This document shows, in pieces, positions 1 to 8,575 of a DNA stretch of 48,137 nt; the stretch's first letter is position 1, and every line of letters starts with the position of its first letter. Location: contig DKAT01000091.1 of assembly GCA_002450905.1 (NCBI GenBank), positions 1 through 48,137 on the forward strand. The letters run 5' to 3'. The position numbers were made by a program, and so were the translations under genes. The notes under the pieces are model-generated. The model made no database searches. It was given only the letters and a program-made list of their open reading frames with translations, and was not told the origin of the DNA. Source of the stretch: Spirochaetia bacterium UBA6919 (GTDB taxonomy: Bacteria; Spirochaetota; UBA6919).

Positions 1-103
1 TAATCTCAGAATCATTCATAAGTATTTGCCTATTTTGATTAGGTGAAATAACTTTTAAAAGGTCATCACAAATACAGTAAATGACCAGTATTTGATAATC
101 CAT
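1..103 (-). CDS. Transposase N-terminus, cut by the window edge
   Basis: This reading frame starts at an ATG (103..101) and runs off the left edge after 34 codons. The visible peptide begins MDYQILVIYCICDDLLK and ends in LMNDSEI. That resembles the N-terminus of IS982/IS4-like DDE transposases, which often carry a short hydrophobic start, a DDFLK-like segment and a (S/N)DSE motif. A strong SD (GGGAGG, plus-strand 109-114) sits 5 bases before the ATG. The neighbouring DUF2075 remnant begins just upstream on the other strand, which fits insertion or deletion at an IS boundary. No catalytic residue is visible, so the family is inferred from the N-terminal pattern only. Confidence 0.5.
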   Translation of the reverse strand, partial: MDYQILVIYCICDDLLKVISPNQNRQILMNDSEI

Positions 104-161
104 GTTTTCCTCCCAATAAATGTGATATTATATAATTGGAAAGATTGACATGGATTATCAA
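92..161 (-). promoter_or_regulatory. Start-codon-sequestering inverted repeat and promoter of the transposase
   Basis: A perfect 13-bp inverted repeat lies at 92-104 (TTGATAATCCATG) and 149-161 (CATGGATTATCAA). The inner arm covers the transposase ATG. A -10-like TATAAT on the minus strand lies between the arms (127-132), with no good -35. A transcript starting about 7 bases after it would keep the SD and ATG but lack the upstream arm. A read-through transcript from outside would fold and bury the start codon. That layout is known for IS10 and IS50; its action here is inferred. Confidence 0.45.
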
Positions 162-166
162 CCATG

Positions 167-700
167 ACTAGCAACTTGGGTTATATATCCAATTTTTATT
201 ACAAGAAATTTAGATAGAGCCAAAAGTTGGATCAAGGAAATTTCGAATGGATCTGAAAGATATGGCATTATAGCATCTTCAAATGCAAGAAGATTAAGAC
301 CAAAGGGAATAGATGTGAGAAATAAGATTTCTCCTTCAAATTGGTTCCTGAAACCAAAAGATGATACAAGATCATCTTTTTTTTAGAAGATATTGTAACA
401 GAATATCAGGTTCAAGGCTTGGAATTAGATTGGAGTATTATAGGTTGGGATGGGGATTTATATTTTTCAAATGATTCATGGCATTATCAAAATTTTAAAG
501 GTAGCAAATGGCAAAAAATAAACCAAGAAATTATCCAAAAGTATATGATTAATACGTATAGAGTTCTTCTTACAAGAGCAAGACAAGGAATGATTATTTT
601 TATTCCCGAGGGTGATGACAATGACGAAACACGAAAAAATGAGTATTATGACGGAACTTATGGATATTTAAAATCCCTTGGAATTAGTGAACTGATATAA
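167..700 (+). pseudogene. DUF2075 (Schlafen-group-3-like) helicase, C-terminal remnant, frameshifted
   Basis: An open frame from about 167 encodes ITRNLDRAKSWIKE, GSERYGIIASSNARRLRPKGIDV and NWFLKPKDDTRSSFF before a TAG at the end of a T8 tract (378-385). Moving one frame resumes with LEDIVTEYQVQGLELDW and continues through TYRVLLTRARQGMIIFIPEGDD to a normal C-terminus (YDGTYGYLKSLGI) at 700. Both segments match the C-terminal third of DUF2075 DNA/RNA helicases, including the late superfamily-1 motif (LLTRAR). The Walker motifs and the first two thirds are missing, cut off beside the transposase at 1-103. Nine Ts instead of eight would restore the frame. The gene is dead because of the truncation whether or not the frameshift is real. 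Confidence 0.75.
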
Positions 701-845
701 CTAAGAGTATGAAATCGATAATATAGGGATGGAGGTTGTTTTTATTCTGGATTACCTTGCTCTTGTACATCCATGCAAAATGAATGATTAAGTGTAAAAG
801 TTATGATTTAATCTGACAGTAGGGTATTTTCTCCTGTAAGTTAAT

Positions 846-1040
846 TTAAATTAAATTTGTAGTTGTGTTGTTTTTCTCATAGCCAATCATTTTGACTTGT
901 GCCAGATGTTTATTCTGCATAAAACACTCCATAGGAGTTAATCCCATACATCTTTTCCCCAGAGAGGCGAGTGAAATTTTATAATAAATTATGTTAGTTG
1001 GCCTATCGTTTTTCCCATGCTTTTCCCATCTTTCTCCCAT
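846..1040 (-). pseudogene. Possible transposase C-terminal fragment (GLTPMECF)
   Basis: A 64-codon frame encodes MGERWEKHGKNDRPTN, then LASLGKRCMGLTPMECF and VKMIGYEKNNTTT. The (G/K)TPxE(C/V)F pattern near the C-terminus is seen in rve-type transposases such as IS481 and IS3 relatives. Nothing upstream supplies the catalytic core. The first codons overlap the triple heptamer repeated at 11009, where a similar peptide start (MGNRWENHGKK) is followed by an early stop. That suggests two decayed copies of one element. The family assignment is weak. Confidence 0.3.
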
Positions 1041-1041
1041 G
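1009..1041 (-). repeat. Triple ATGGGA heptamer repeat, copy A
   Basis: Read on the minus strand, three heptamers (CATGGGA, GATGGGA, CATGGGA) are separated by 4-base spacers, giving an 11-bp period. The 33-bp block matches copy B at 11009-11041 (plus strand) at 30 of 33 positions. It may be an iteron-like protein-binding site, or simply the conserved 5' end of a decayed coding element. Confidence 0.6.
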
Positions 1042-1304
1042 AAGGGGGTGTTTGATGTTAGACGATCATTTTATTATGGATTTATAATGAAGTCAGTTTT
1101 ATTTTTCGAACATAGTTAAACTATTTCTATTATAAAATGATCAAACAATTTGTGAAATCCTCTATTGATTATATCAAAAAAATCATTATTTTATTAATAT
1201 CTATTAATTGTACTGCATTACTTGTATAAAACATTAGATAATCAAAAGTTTTTTATACTATTCAAAAAATAATAATGATTAGTCAATCCTCATGAGTATT
1301 TTAA

Positions 1305-2549
1305 ATGAAATCAAATATGCCCCCAAATCTCTATTTTGAAATCCTTTTCCGAGCATTTCCATTTTTGTTGGCTGGAATTGCGTTTTATGTATTTTTATGG
1401 TTTAAACAATGGATAAAAGTATGGGATATTTCTGAAAATAGATTATCAAAAATATTATTTGTCTATAAAATACTTATAATATTTTTCTCGTTGCCCTGGC
1501 TGATATTTACTATTCTTGGCCCGATTAATTCTTCTGTAAATCCCCCTCAGTGGTTTAAACTAGGAATATTATATCCTGCTTATATATGGCATCTAACCAA
1601 TATTAGTTTGTTTTTAATACTTGTTCCAACAGGAATTATCTTGTCGGCCTTCTGGGTATACAGAAAAATATCCAAACACCGCGTCGATCAGGGAAAGAGA
1701 AAATGGCTTAGAAAATCAGCTATCACAATGTCCGGTTTATTACTCCCCTTCCATGCCTTGTCTGTTTATAGCAGTGAATATACCCATGTTATTAATAAAG
1801 TCTTAGTGAAGATCGATAATCTTCCTGAAAATCTCAAGGGTATGAAAATAGTTCAGATATCTGATTTACATTTCGGTCCTTTTATGGATTCGAATCGATT
1901 TAGCGTTTTTTCAAAGGAAATCAATTTATTGAAACCAGATATGATAGTGCTTACAGGTGATCTAATTAATTCTTCTCCTTCAATGATTAAAGAAATGATG
2001 AAGGCATTTACTAATATTAATTACCCACCCGCTGGGATTTATGCCTGTCTTGGAAATCATGAATATTTTACAGGAACAAAAGTTGTTATTAATAGTTTAA
2101 ATAAACTGAATATAAACGTTTTAGTTGATGATGTGAAGAAGATATCGTATCGGGAGAAGGAATTTTACATTATGGGTGTCGATTATCCCATGAAGAGTGC
2201 ATTTAACTGGGATAAAAGAGAGATAATTAAAACACATTTATCAAATACACTAAGTAAGGTAGAAAATAGGGAATTACCTAAAATACTTCTGGCGCATCAC
2301 CCTGATACGTTTTATGAATCAAAAGAACAAAATATTGATCTCACACTTTCAGGACATACTCATGGGGGGCAAATCGTTTTAGGGAATGATCCCAAATCAC
2401 AAATCTCTTTAGGGCAGATTGGATTTAAATATGTAAAAGGACTTTATACAAATGATAATAAGCATTTGTATGTAAATAGTGGTCTTGGACACTGGTTACC
2501 CATGCGGTTTAATTGCCCACCTGAAATTACACAGATTGTTCTTCAATAA
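1305..2549 (+). CDS. Membrane-anchored metallophosphoesterase (YkuE/LpxG-like)
   Basis: The protein has 414 residues. The first 150 or so hold about four hydrophobic segments, and the rest is a calcineurin-like phosphoesterase domain. All metal-binding motifs are present in order: QISDLHFG (about residue 184), LTGDLIN, LGNHEYF, LLAHHP and SGHTHGGQI. Family members hydrolyse phosphodiesters or pyrophosphates at the membrane, for example lipid A precursors for LpxG and YkuE relatives; the substrate here is not readable from sequence. It stands alone on its strand and ends against a convergent gene with a hairpin between them. The SD upstream of the ATG is weak. Confidence 0.85.
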   Translation: MKSNMPPNLYFEILFRAFPFLLAGIAFYVFLWFKQWIKVWDISENRLSKILFVYKILIIFFSLPWLIFTILGPINSSVNPPQWFKLGILYPAYIWHLTNISLFLILVPTGIILSAFWVYRKISKHRVDQGKRKWLRKSAITMSGLLLPFHALSVYSSEYTHVINKVLVKIDNLPENLKGMKIVQISDLHFGPFMDSNRFSVFSKEINLLKPDMIVLTGDLINSSPSMIKEMMKAFTNINYPPAGIYACLGNHEYFTGTKVVINSLNKLNINVLVDDVKKISYREKEFYIMGVDYPMKSAFNWDKREIIKTHLSNTLSKVENRELPKILLAHHPDTFYESKEQNIDLTLSGHTHGGQIVLGNDPKSQISLGQIGFKYVKGLYTNDNKHLYVNSGLGHWLPMRFNCPPEITQIVLQ

Positions 2550-2576
2550 TAGTATCCATCTAATTATTAAATCATT

Positions 2577-2617
2577 TTTATACAGGTTTGAAGTCAGAAC
2601 CTCATCACCTGTATAAA
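2577..2617. terminator. Bidirectional hairpin between convergent genes
   Basis: A perfect 11-bp stem, TTTATACAGGT (2577-2587) and ACCTGTATAAA (2607-2617), closes a 19-base loop. The loop holds a competing 5-bp pairing (AGGTT with AACCT). It lies between the stop codons of the metallophosphoesterase and the minus-strand gene at 2621, where a two-way terminator is expected. There is no long T tract. Confidence 0.6.
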
Positions 2618-2620
2618 CTA

Positions 2621-3220
2621 TTATTGATTTGAAAAAACATTTTTAAGATCTTTTATTGTTGAGATTAATTTTTTTAATGGATGAAAGAGATTAGCCTTTT
2701 CAACTAAATCATTTTCCTGTCGTACATTTTGAGTTGAATGATCAACTTTATCCATTTTTTTATAGGATTCTACGACATTTGAAATTAAGTATTGATTCGA
2801 ATTCATTTTACTTGAATTATTCAAATATGATAATAATTTATTGCTATCATCCATATGAAAATGGGTCGTCTTTGTATCTTCTGTCTCAACTTTACCTTCA
2901 GAAGATTGATTTTCCACATCATCCTGTTTTTTATGAGCCTGATTATTTTCTTCAATCATAGCCTGCTTTGATACTTCCTGAATAATTTGTTCAGCGGCGT
3001 AGAAATTACCGCTATTAATATGTTTTTCAGCAAGTGTCAGTTTTGCAGTCGCTTCGAAAGATGTTGTGATACTATTGTTTTGTTTTTGAAGATATTGTCT
3101 AGCCAATAAAAGATGTTTTTTTAAGTTGTTTTGTTCTAACACCCTATTTGATGGCTCAATATAATAATTTTTTTGTGTTATCTGGTTATAACCAGATAAA
3201 TTTAAGTTTGATACATCCAT
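2621..3220 (-). CDS. Uncharacterised hydrophilic 199-aa protein
   Basis: I do not recognise a family. The N-terminal half (residues 30-95) is predicted helical, with a segment like a single TPR-type hairpin (LTLAEKHINSGNFYAAEQIIQEVSKQA). The middle is low-complexity and acidic, and the C-terminus is a basic helix ending in IKDLKNVFSNQ. There is no signal peptide or membrane segment. It has an SD (GGAG) 8 bases before the ATG and a good promoter of its own at 3254-3282. It lies 81 bases downstream of the helicase-nuclease gene on the same strand. Residues 30-95 could support a role as an adaptor. Confidence 0.65.
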   Translation of the reverse strand: MDVSNLNLSGYNQITQKNYYIEPSNRVLEQNNLKKHLLLARQYLQKQNNSITTSFEATAKLTLAEKHINSGNFYAAEQIIQEVSKQAMIEENNQAHKKQDDVENQSSEGKVETEDTKTTHFHMDDSNKLLSYLNNSSKMNSNQYLISNVVESYKKMDKVDHSTQNVRQENDLVEKANLFHPLKKLISTIKDLKNVFSNQ

Positions 3221-3253
3221 GTTGGTACTCCAATAATTTAATGTTGATCCTTC

Positions 3254-3282
3254 ATTATATATATCGTAATACCAGGGGACAA
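3254..3282 (-). promoter_or_regulatory. Sigma-70-type promoter for the 199-aa gene
   Basis: Minus strand: -35 TTGTCC (3277-3282), a 17-base spacer, and -10 TATAAT (3254-3259). It lies about 35 bases upstream of the ATG, so the gene can be transcribed apart from the helicase-nuclease gene upstream. Confidence 0.5.
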
Positions 3283-3301
3283 ATTTTAGTTGTTGAGAAG
3301 A

Positions 3302-6300
3302 TTATGATTTTTTTATTCGCGATTCACACATCCAATAACCACAAAATAGGCAATCCTGATGGGTTGGATTGGTTGGAAAATTATCTTGATGTAAATTCTT
3401 ATTTATTTTTGTAATAGTGGATTTTAAGTCATTTAATATTGTTTTAGTATTGGAGTTTTTCTCTGAAAAGGCATTTGTGGATTCGTTAATATCGAAGAAA
3501 TAATAATTTGCATTTAATTGTTCATTAAAAAAATATTTTGCAACAAGATAATAGATTTCCATTTGGAGTTTATATGTTATTTTTTTATCTAGTAATTCAC
3601 TTTGGATTTTATGTTTATCTTTAAAATTATTCGTTTTGTAATCTAATATTTTCACTAAGTTATTATCCATTTTATAAATCTTGTCGATAGAACCCTGAAT
3701 GATTGTCGAATCTATTTTTAAAATAAATGGAAACTCATTATGATGTTCTTTAGGGTAATTTTGTTGTGCATGATTAATTTCTGTAAACAATTCTGAGTGG
3801 ACGAATTGATTTAAGTTATTTTGTAATTTTTCATTGATATAGGTTTTATTGGCTGGACTAGCAAGAGTAGATAGTTTGATCTGATCTAAGAATTTTTCAA
3901 GGATTTTTGTGAGAGAGTGATTATCCTGATTATATATCTCAAGGAGCTTGTGGATAATATTTCCAATAAGATTTAATGGGATTTTTTCCTGTAATAGGTG
4001 ATATTCTTCTATTGGAGCATCAAGGATATCGGTTGGAGGGCTTTTATAGGGTCCCAATGTATTTTGAGCTTCTTTTATTTTTTGGATATATTTATAATAA
4101 AACTTTCTTGGGCATTTGTTATATACCAACAGAGCAGATGCAGACAGGTTGGTTTGGGGTTTATGGAACTCCATGTTAATATATTTTAAAGATTTATCAA
4201 TATTAATCTGATTAGATTCGATGATATTATTTGCCTGGGTAATATTAGATATCCTGTAATTTTTATGTAACATAATATTTAAATTGTCAAATGAGAAGTT
4301 TTTTTGAGTCAATGTATTTTTCTCAAGTGTCACTAAAGAATTGGTCCATTTTAGGAGTGAATTATTTTTACTATTCAACGAATCCAGTATATAATTTAAG
4401 AAATTTGCTTGTGTATCATAGATTGTATAATTGTGTTTTGGAATTTTTCCTGATAAGATAAGGATATTTTTAGCCCGCGTCATTGCAACATAGAGTAGTC
4501 GTTTATTTTCTGCAACTTCCTTTTTTTTATCCAATTCTCTTAAATAATTAAATAATTGTCCAGAAGTATTTTTCATGGAATTGATATCAAAAGTTTTTAA
4601 AGCCAATCCATGATGATGATCTATGATTAAGGAATCTTTGTTGAAGTTTGATTGACGGTCAAGATTAGGCAGTATAACAACAGGATATTCCATTCCTTTC
4701 GCTTTGTGAATTGAGGTTATGGTAATCTTATTTTCTTGATGTTCTTCTTGAGAGAGGGAATTGATATTATTTGAATGGTTTTCAATGTATGAAACAATTT
4801 CAAATAGGGTCCATGATTTTTGATTTTCAAATGATTTAATAATTTGAATGAAATCTTTAATGTTTCTAATAGCCTGTTGTTTATTTGAAAATGATGATAA
4901 AATATGCATATAGCCAGAATTTTCCATAGTTTTTTCAAGGAGTTCATAGATGTGCATACGGTCTTTTTCTAATAATAGTTTATGCATCCAAGAATTAAAA
5001 TACAGTAATTTATTTTTCTCTTTCTGAGATAGATTATCATTTGCAGAAAAATTGTAATATCCTGAATAAATAGAATTAATTTTATATCCCTCAGAATGGG
5101 TTAACCAGAAAATGGACTCATCAGACAATCCACAAAATGGTGATCTTAGTAAGGCACAAAGAATTAATTCGTCAGAAGGATATTCCAGGTACTTTAAGAT
5201 ATTCAGACAATCTTTGATCTCCTGCTGATGGAAGAAACCCCTGGTATCGGTGATAGTATAGGGTATCCCATAATCAATGAGGACTTTTTCATAGTCTAAA
5301 ATATCTGTCATAGAACGAAAGAGGATGGCGATATCTTTGAATTCAATATGAAAAGCATTATCAGAAGAGTTTACTAGAGATAATATCTTATGGGCAATGT
5401 TTTGGGCCTCATTTTCTTTGTCATCATTATGTAATATTATTTCTACATTCTGTTTTAGAGTATCTATTGATGTATTATCCTCATACACTCTGATATTTTC
5501 AGGATACAATGCCTCGAAATCCTCTATCTGTTCTGGCATGAGATGAGTGAATACTAAATTAACAAATTGAAGAATACTCGGATGACTTCTGTAATTTATT
5601 GTCAACTCATGAGTATCATTATTATTATTTTTAATATTGTTCTGTAGTTCATGAAAATCAGATATATTTGCGCCACGGAATTTATATATAGACTGCTTGC
5701 TATCTCCTACTATAAACAAGTTTGGATCGTTTTCCTGTATGTTGACTAATGTTGTTATGATTTTTTTTTGAACATAATCGATGTCCTGAGTCTCATCCAC
5801 CATAATATATTTATATTTTGATCTTATTTGTTTATTTATAGATAAGGGATTCAACGTGTTTTCATCATCTGATAAAAGATCCAGAGCAAGATATTGAAGA
5901 TCATCATAGGTTAAGACAGATCTATTAAGCCATTTTCCGAGATTTGTATCCCGGTAATTCTTTTTTAAAATAGAAATCCAGCCCTGGTACAGCTCAATTA
6001 GTTTATGAATCGTATCAAAATCAATTTCATCCTGATTATAATCATTTAGGGCAAATAATTCCTTTGATAAAAACCATCGAACTGGACTGAGTGATCTGTC
6101 AACGGTACTAATAATATCATTTATTTCATCCTGAGACCAGACGAGAGCATCTGTTTTTTTATCATTCTTATATTTATTAATTTCATAGATTATTTTTAAA
6201 TTATCAGGTATAATTTCTCGATTGATTGAAGAAATAATCTCTTCAAGTTGGATTAGAAATTTTGTCAAAGGGGATTTTCTCGATTCATCATTTCTATAAA

Positions 6301-7036
6301 AATCACTGAAAGGAGATTTTGTCTGTGATAGTTCGATAAATCCTCTATGAGATTTCAATTTATGGATTTGATTTATCCTCTCATTTGTGATAAGGGTTTT
6401 CAAGTAACTAAGATATTCATTTGAGTTTTGAAACTGATGATAAAATGGAATGATAATATTATTCAATATATAGTAGTTTAATATAAGAGTAGAGATTATA
6501 TTTTTTAGCTCTGAATAGGTAAAAACATTTAGAAGATCACCAATTAATTTATCAGTAGGATTATGCTGTGAATTATCATTTCTGAGTGATTCAACGACCT
6601 TATTTCTAATCCATATCGATAACTCATATTCCAGTTCAGAAGAATCAATAATGGTATACTCAGGATCTAAATTAACATCTGAAGAGTACTCTCTTATTAA
6701 TCTACTACAAAATCCATGAATAGTAGATATGTTAGCATCTCGAAAATTATTTTTGATCTGAAGCCAATAGGATCTCTCTTTGGTATTGGGTGCCTTTGTA
6801 ATGCGACTAATGATTGCCTGAAAGATCCGTTTTTTCATTTCATGAGCAGCTTTATCAGTAAATGTTATTGCTAATATATTGCCCACAGAAACTTTTTTTA
6901 GATCAAGAAGATGGATATATCTTTGAGCAAGGACTTCTGTTTTGCCAGTACCCGCAGATGCCGATACATACAAATGCTTATCCGTTTGTTGAACTGCTTT
7001 TTTTTGATTATCATCGAGCTTATTTAAATGTAACAT
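3302..7036 (-). CDS. AddA/UvrD-like helicase with C-terminal Fe-S PD-(D/E)XK nuclease
   Basis: The 1244-residue protein has a complete superfamily-1A helicase core: Q-motif and Walker A (SASAGTGKT, about residue 28), Ia (ITFTDKAAHEM), STIHGFC, Walker B (YIMVDETQDID), motif III (VGDSKQSIYKFRGA), NYRSHPSI, motif V (TSIHKAKGMEYPVV) and motif VI (RLLYVAMTRAK). From about residue 960 a RecB-type nuclease follows (GSIDKIYKMDN, then VKILDYKTNN). Cysteines in YNKCPRKFYY and in the final CLFCGYWMCESR have the pattern of the Fe-S staple of AddB and Cas4 nucleases. Such enzymes resect DNA ends for recombination or repair. No addB, recB or recC is adjacent. No SD precedes the ATG. Confidence 0.85.
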   Translation of the reverse strand: MLHLNKLDDNQKKAVQQTDKHLYVSASAGTGKTEVLAQRYIHLLDLKKVSVGNILAITFTDKAAHEMKKRIFQAIISRITKAPNTKERSYWLQIKNNFRDANISTIHGFCSRLIREYSSDVNLDPEYTIIDSSELEYELSIWIRNKVVESLRNDNSQHNPTDKLIGDLLNVFTYSELKNIISTLILNYYILNNIIIPFYHQFQNSNEYLSYLKTLITNERINQIHKLKSHRGFIELSQTKSPFSDFYRNDESRKSPLTKFLIQLEEIISSINREIIPDNLKIIYEINKYKNDKKTDALVWSQDEINDIISTVDRSLSPVRWFLSKELFALNDYNQDEIDFDTIHKLIELYQGWISILKKNYRDTNLGKWLNRSVLTYDDLQYLALDLLSDDENTLNPLSINKQIRSKYKYIMVDETQDIDYVQKKIITTLVNIQENDPNLFIVGDSKQSIYKFRGANISDFHELQNNIKNNNNDTHELTINYRSHPSILQFVNLVFTHLMPEQIEDFEALYPENIRVYEDNTSIDTLKQNVEIILHNDDKENEAQNIAHKILSLVNSSDNAFHIEFKDIAILFRSMTDILDYEKVLIDYGIPYTITDTRGFFHQQEIKDCLNILKYLEYPSDELILCALLRSPFCGLSDESIFWLTHSEGYKINSIYSGYYNFSANDNLSQKEKNKLLYFNSWMHKLLLEKDRMHIYELLEKTMENSGYMHILSSFSNKQQAIRNIKDFIQIIKSFENQKSWTLFEIVSYIENHSNNINSLSQEEHQENKITITSIHKAKGMEYPVVILPNLDRQSNFNKDSLIIDHHHGLALKTFDINSMKNTSGQLFNYLRELDKKKEVAENKRLLYVAMTRAKNILILSGKIPKHNYTIYDTQANFLNYILDSLNSKNNSLLKWTNSLVTLEKNTLTQKNFSFDNLNIMLHKNYRISNITQANNIIESNQINIDKSLKYINMEFHKPQTNLSASALLVYNKCPRKFYYKYIQKIKEAQNTLGPYKSPPTDILDAPIEEYHLLQEKIPLNLIGNIIHKLLEIYNQDNHSLTKILEKFLDQIKLSTLASPANKTYINEKLQNNLNQFVHSELFTEINHAQQNYPKEHHNEFPFILKIDSTIIQGSIDKIYKMDNNLVKILDYKTNNFKDKHKIQSELLDKKITYKLQMEIYYLVAKYFFNEQLNANYYFFDINESTNAFSEKNSNTKTILNDLKSTITKINKNLHQDNFPTNPTHQDCLFCGYWMCESRIKKS

Positions 7037-7445
7037 AATTTTAAAACAATATCTTCAATTATAAATTAAATTAATCTATTATATAGATTTTTTTTACATC
7101 CCTCAATCATTTTAATTTAAAGCATAATTTAATATATCGACTATTAATTGATTTTACAAGGAGAATCACTTCAATTTGAAATTAAATTGAATATCAAATT
7201 TCATCAATATTCCTTCAATAATTATATACACTTATTTATAATGATCTATTAATACAAATGTCATTAAAAATAATCAGAATATCTACTTTATATGATTACA
7301 TGAGTTTTTAATTAGGATATCAAAAAAAAATAATTATTTAAATCAATATTTAAACTTTCTTTAAAAATCCCGAAAAACAATTAAGTATTATTCGAAAACA
7401 CATTATTTTTATAATACATTTATTTTTTTCATGAGTTGAATAATA
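7037..7445. other. AT-rich divergent intergenic region
   Basis: This 409-base spacer separates the minus-strand helicase-nuclease from the plus-strand PilZ gene. It must hold both promoters, but several TATAAT-like stretches lack a convincing -35. I see no RNA gene, repeat or hidden frame. Confidence 0.4.
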
Positions 7446-8150
7446 ATGAAAATCATCGTTGCAACAGACTCTCCAAAATTAAATATTTATTTTGCTATCC
7501 ACTTCGTTCAGGAAGGGATTGAGCCCTTCAAGGCAAATTCATTAGATGAAATTATTAATTTAGCAGAAAGAAAATCAATTGATACCCTCTTAATTGATAT
7601 GGATTCCAAAATATACAACAACTTCGTCACATTAAAAGAATTGAAAGAGAACATCAAAGATTTTAATATTATTGTGATGACATCTAAAACTGGAATGGAT
7701 TTTTTTAGAAAAATTCACGAAGCAAAAATATTCGGATTAATCTCAAAAATTGATGACATGGAAACACAATTAAAAAATATTACGGTATTAACAGACGATT
7801 TAAAAAAACGTAAGAACGAGAAGAGAAAGCATATTCGTGTCCAGCCCTCACCCTTAAAACACAACTTGTTCAAACTCATGATCAAAGGCATTGAAAAAGA
7901 ATACACAGGTCAAATCAAGGATATTAGCAGAGGAGGCGTAGCCATCACTTTCTCAAATCCTCCTGCTGAATCAATTTTATTCAAGGGAAAGGAGGTCAAA
8001 ATGTCTGTTGAACTGGGATCAATAATCTTTCAGTCAAAAGGCATTATCGTCCTTCGATTAGGGATGGAAGCAACAATATTATTCCACGAATTATCTGACG
8101 GCAACAAAAGAAAGATTTTTGAATACATCCTTACTCGGATCGATGAATGA
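7446..8150 (+). CDS. Receiver-like domain plus PilZ domain protein
   Basis: The 234-residue protein has two parts. Residues 1-120 look like a divergent response-regulator receiver: a beta strand with ATDS, a possible phosphoacceptor in LLIDMDSK, VMTSKT, and a lysine in LISKIDD. The N-terminal acidic pair is reduced to one Asp, so phosphorylation is uncertain. Residues 128-234 are a PilZ domain with both c-di-GMP-binding signatures, RxxxR in KRKHIRV and DxSxxG in DISRGGVAI. PilZ proteins couple c-di-GMP to motility, surface or envelope functions. Its TGA overlaps the ATG of the next gene, so the two are probably translationally coupled. Confidence 0.8.
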   Translation: MKIIVATDSPKLNIYFAIHFVQEGIEPFKANSLDEIINLAERKSIDTLLIDMDSKIYNNFVTLKELKENIKDFNIIVMTSKTGMDFFRKIHEAKIFGLISKIDDMETQLKNITVLTDDLKKRKNEKRKHIRVQPSPLKHNLFKLMIKGIEKEYTGQIKDISRGGVAITFSNPPAESILFKGKEVKMSVELGSIIFQSKGIIVLRLGMEATILFHELSDGNKRKIFEYILTRIDE

Positions 8151-8575
8151 AACACGCTTTCCCTCTATTAGCACTCATATTTATATTAATACTAAATGAT
8201 TCAACAGTTCATGCGAACACAAAAAATCTATTATATAAATCACATATCAGTTATCTTTATTTATATAAAAATAATCTCCAACTAATCCTAACTTTATATA
8301 AATCAAAATCATGGGACGACAATAAAATACTCTCTACCCTAAATACCTCTCTAAGCCTAATCCAAGGACAAATAAAGGACTTTTATCAATTAAATAATGG
8401 CAAGTTAACTACGCAACAAAAACAAATTATTTTAAACATCAGGCGATCCATCAAAATTACAAAATTATTTATCCAGGGAATAGCATCTGATGATGAGGAC
8501 TGGTTAAAATCCTTCCTCCCCTCTTTCCAGAAATATAATAACCACATTAATAATCTCGTCGGAATGGAAGAATAA
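8147..8575 (+). CDS. Small exported protein coupled to the PilZ gene
   Basis: The 142-residue protein begins with a signal peptide (MKHAFPLLALIFILIL, likely cleavage near VHANT). The remainder is predicted all-helical, rich in Lys, Leu and Asn, with no cysteine or recognisable domain. Its ATG overlaps the upstream stop (ATGA), so it should be made with the receiver-PilZ protein. Function unknown. An envelope partner of c-di-GMP signalling is only inferred from position. Confidence 0.65.
   Translation: MKHAFPLLALIFILILNDSTVHANTKNLLYKSHISYLYLYKNNLQLILTLYKSKSWDDNKILSTLNTSLSLIQGQIKDFYQLNNGKLTTQQKQIILNIRRSIKITKLFIQGIASDDEDWLKSFLPSFQKYNNHINNLVGMEE

Larger units (their letters stand above)
701..1304. 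other. Gene-poor accessory spacer
   Basis: Apart from the short minus-strand frame at 846-1040 and the triple-heptamer repeat at 1009-1041, I see no gene. A perfect 11-bp inverted repeat, GATCATTTTAT (1064-1074) and ATAAAATGATC (1132-1142), flanks a 57-bp AT-rich spacer. It could be the edge of a small degraded element, but no target duplication is visible. Confidence 0.35.

Noticed and set aside
1064..1142. Inverted repeat GATCATTTTAT as the ends of a MITE
   Set aside because: The arms match for only 11 bp in AT-rich DNA, there is no target duplication, and no second copy is visible in the window.
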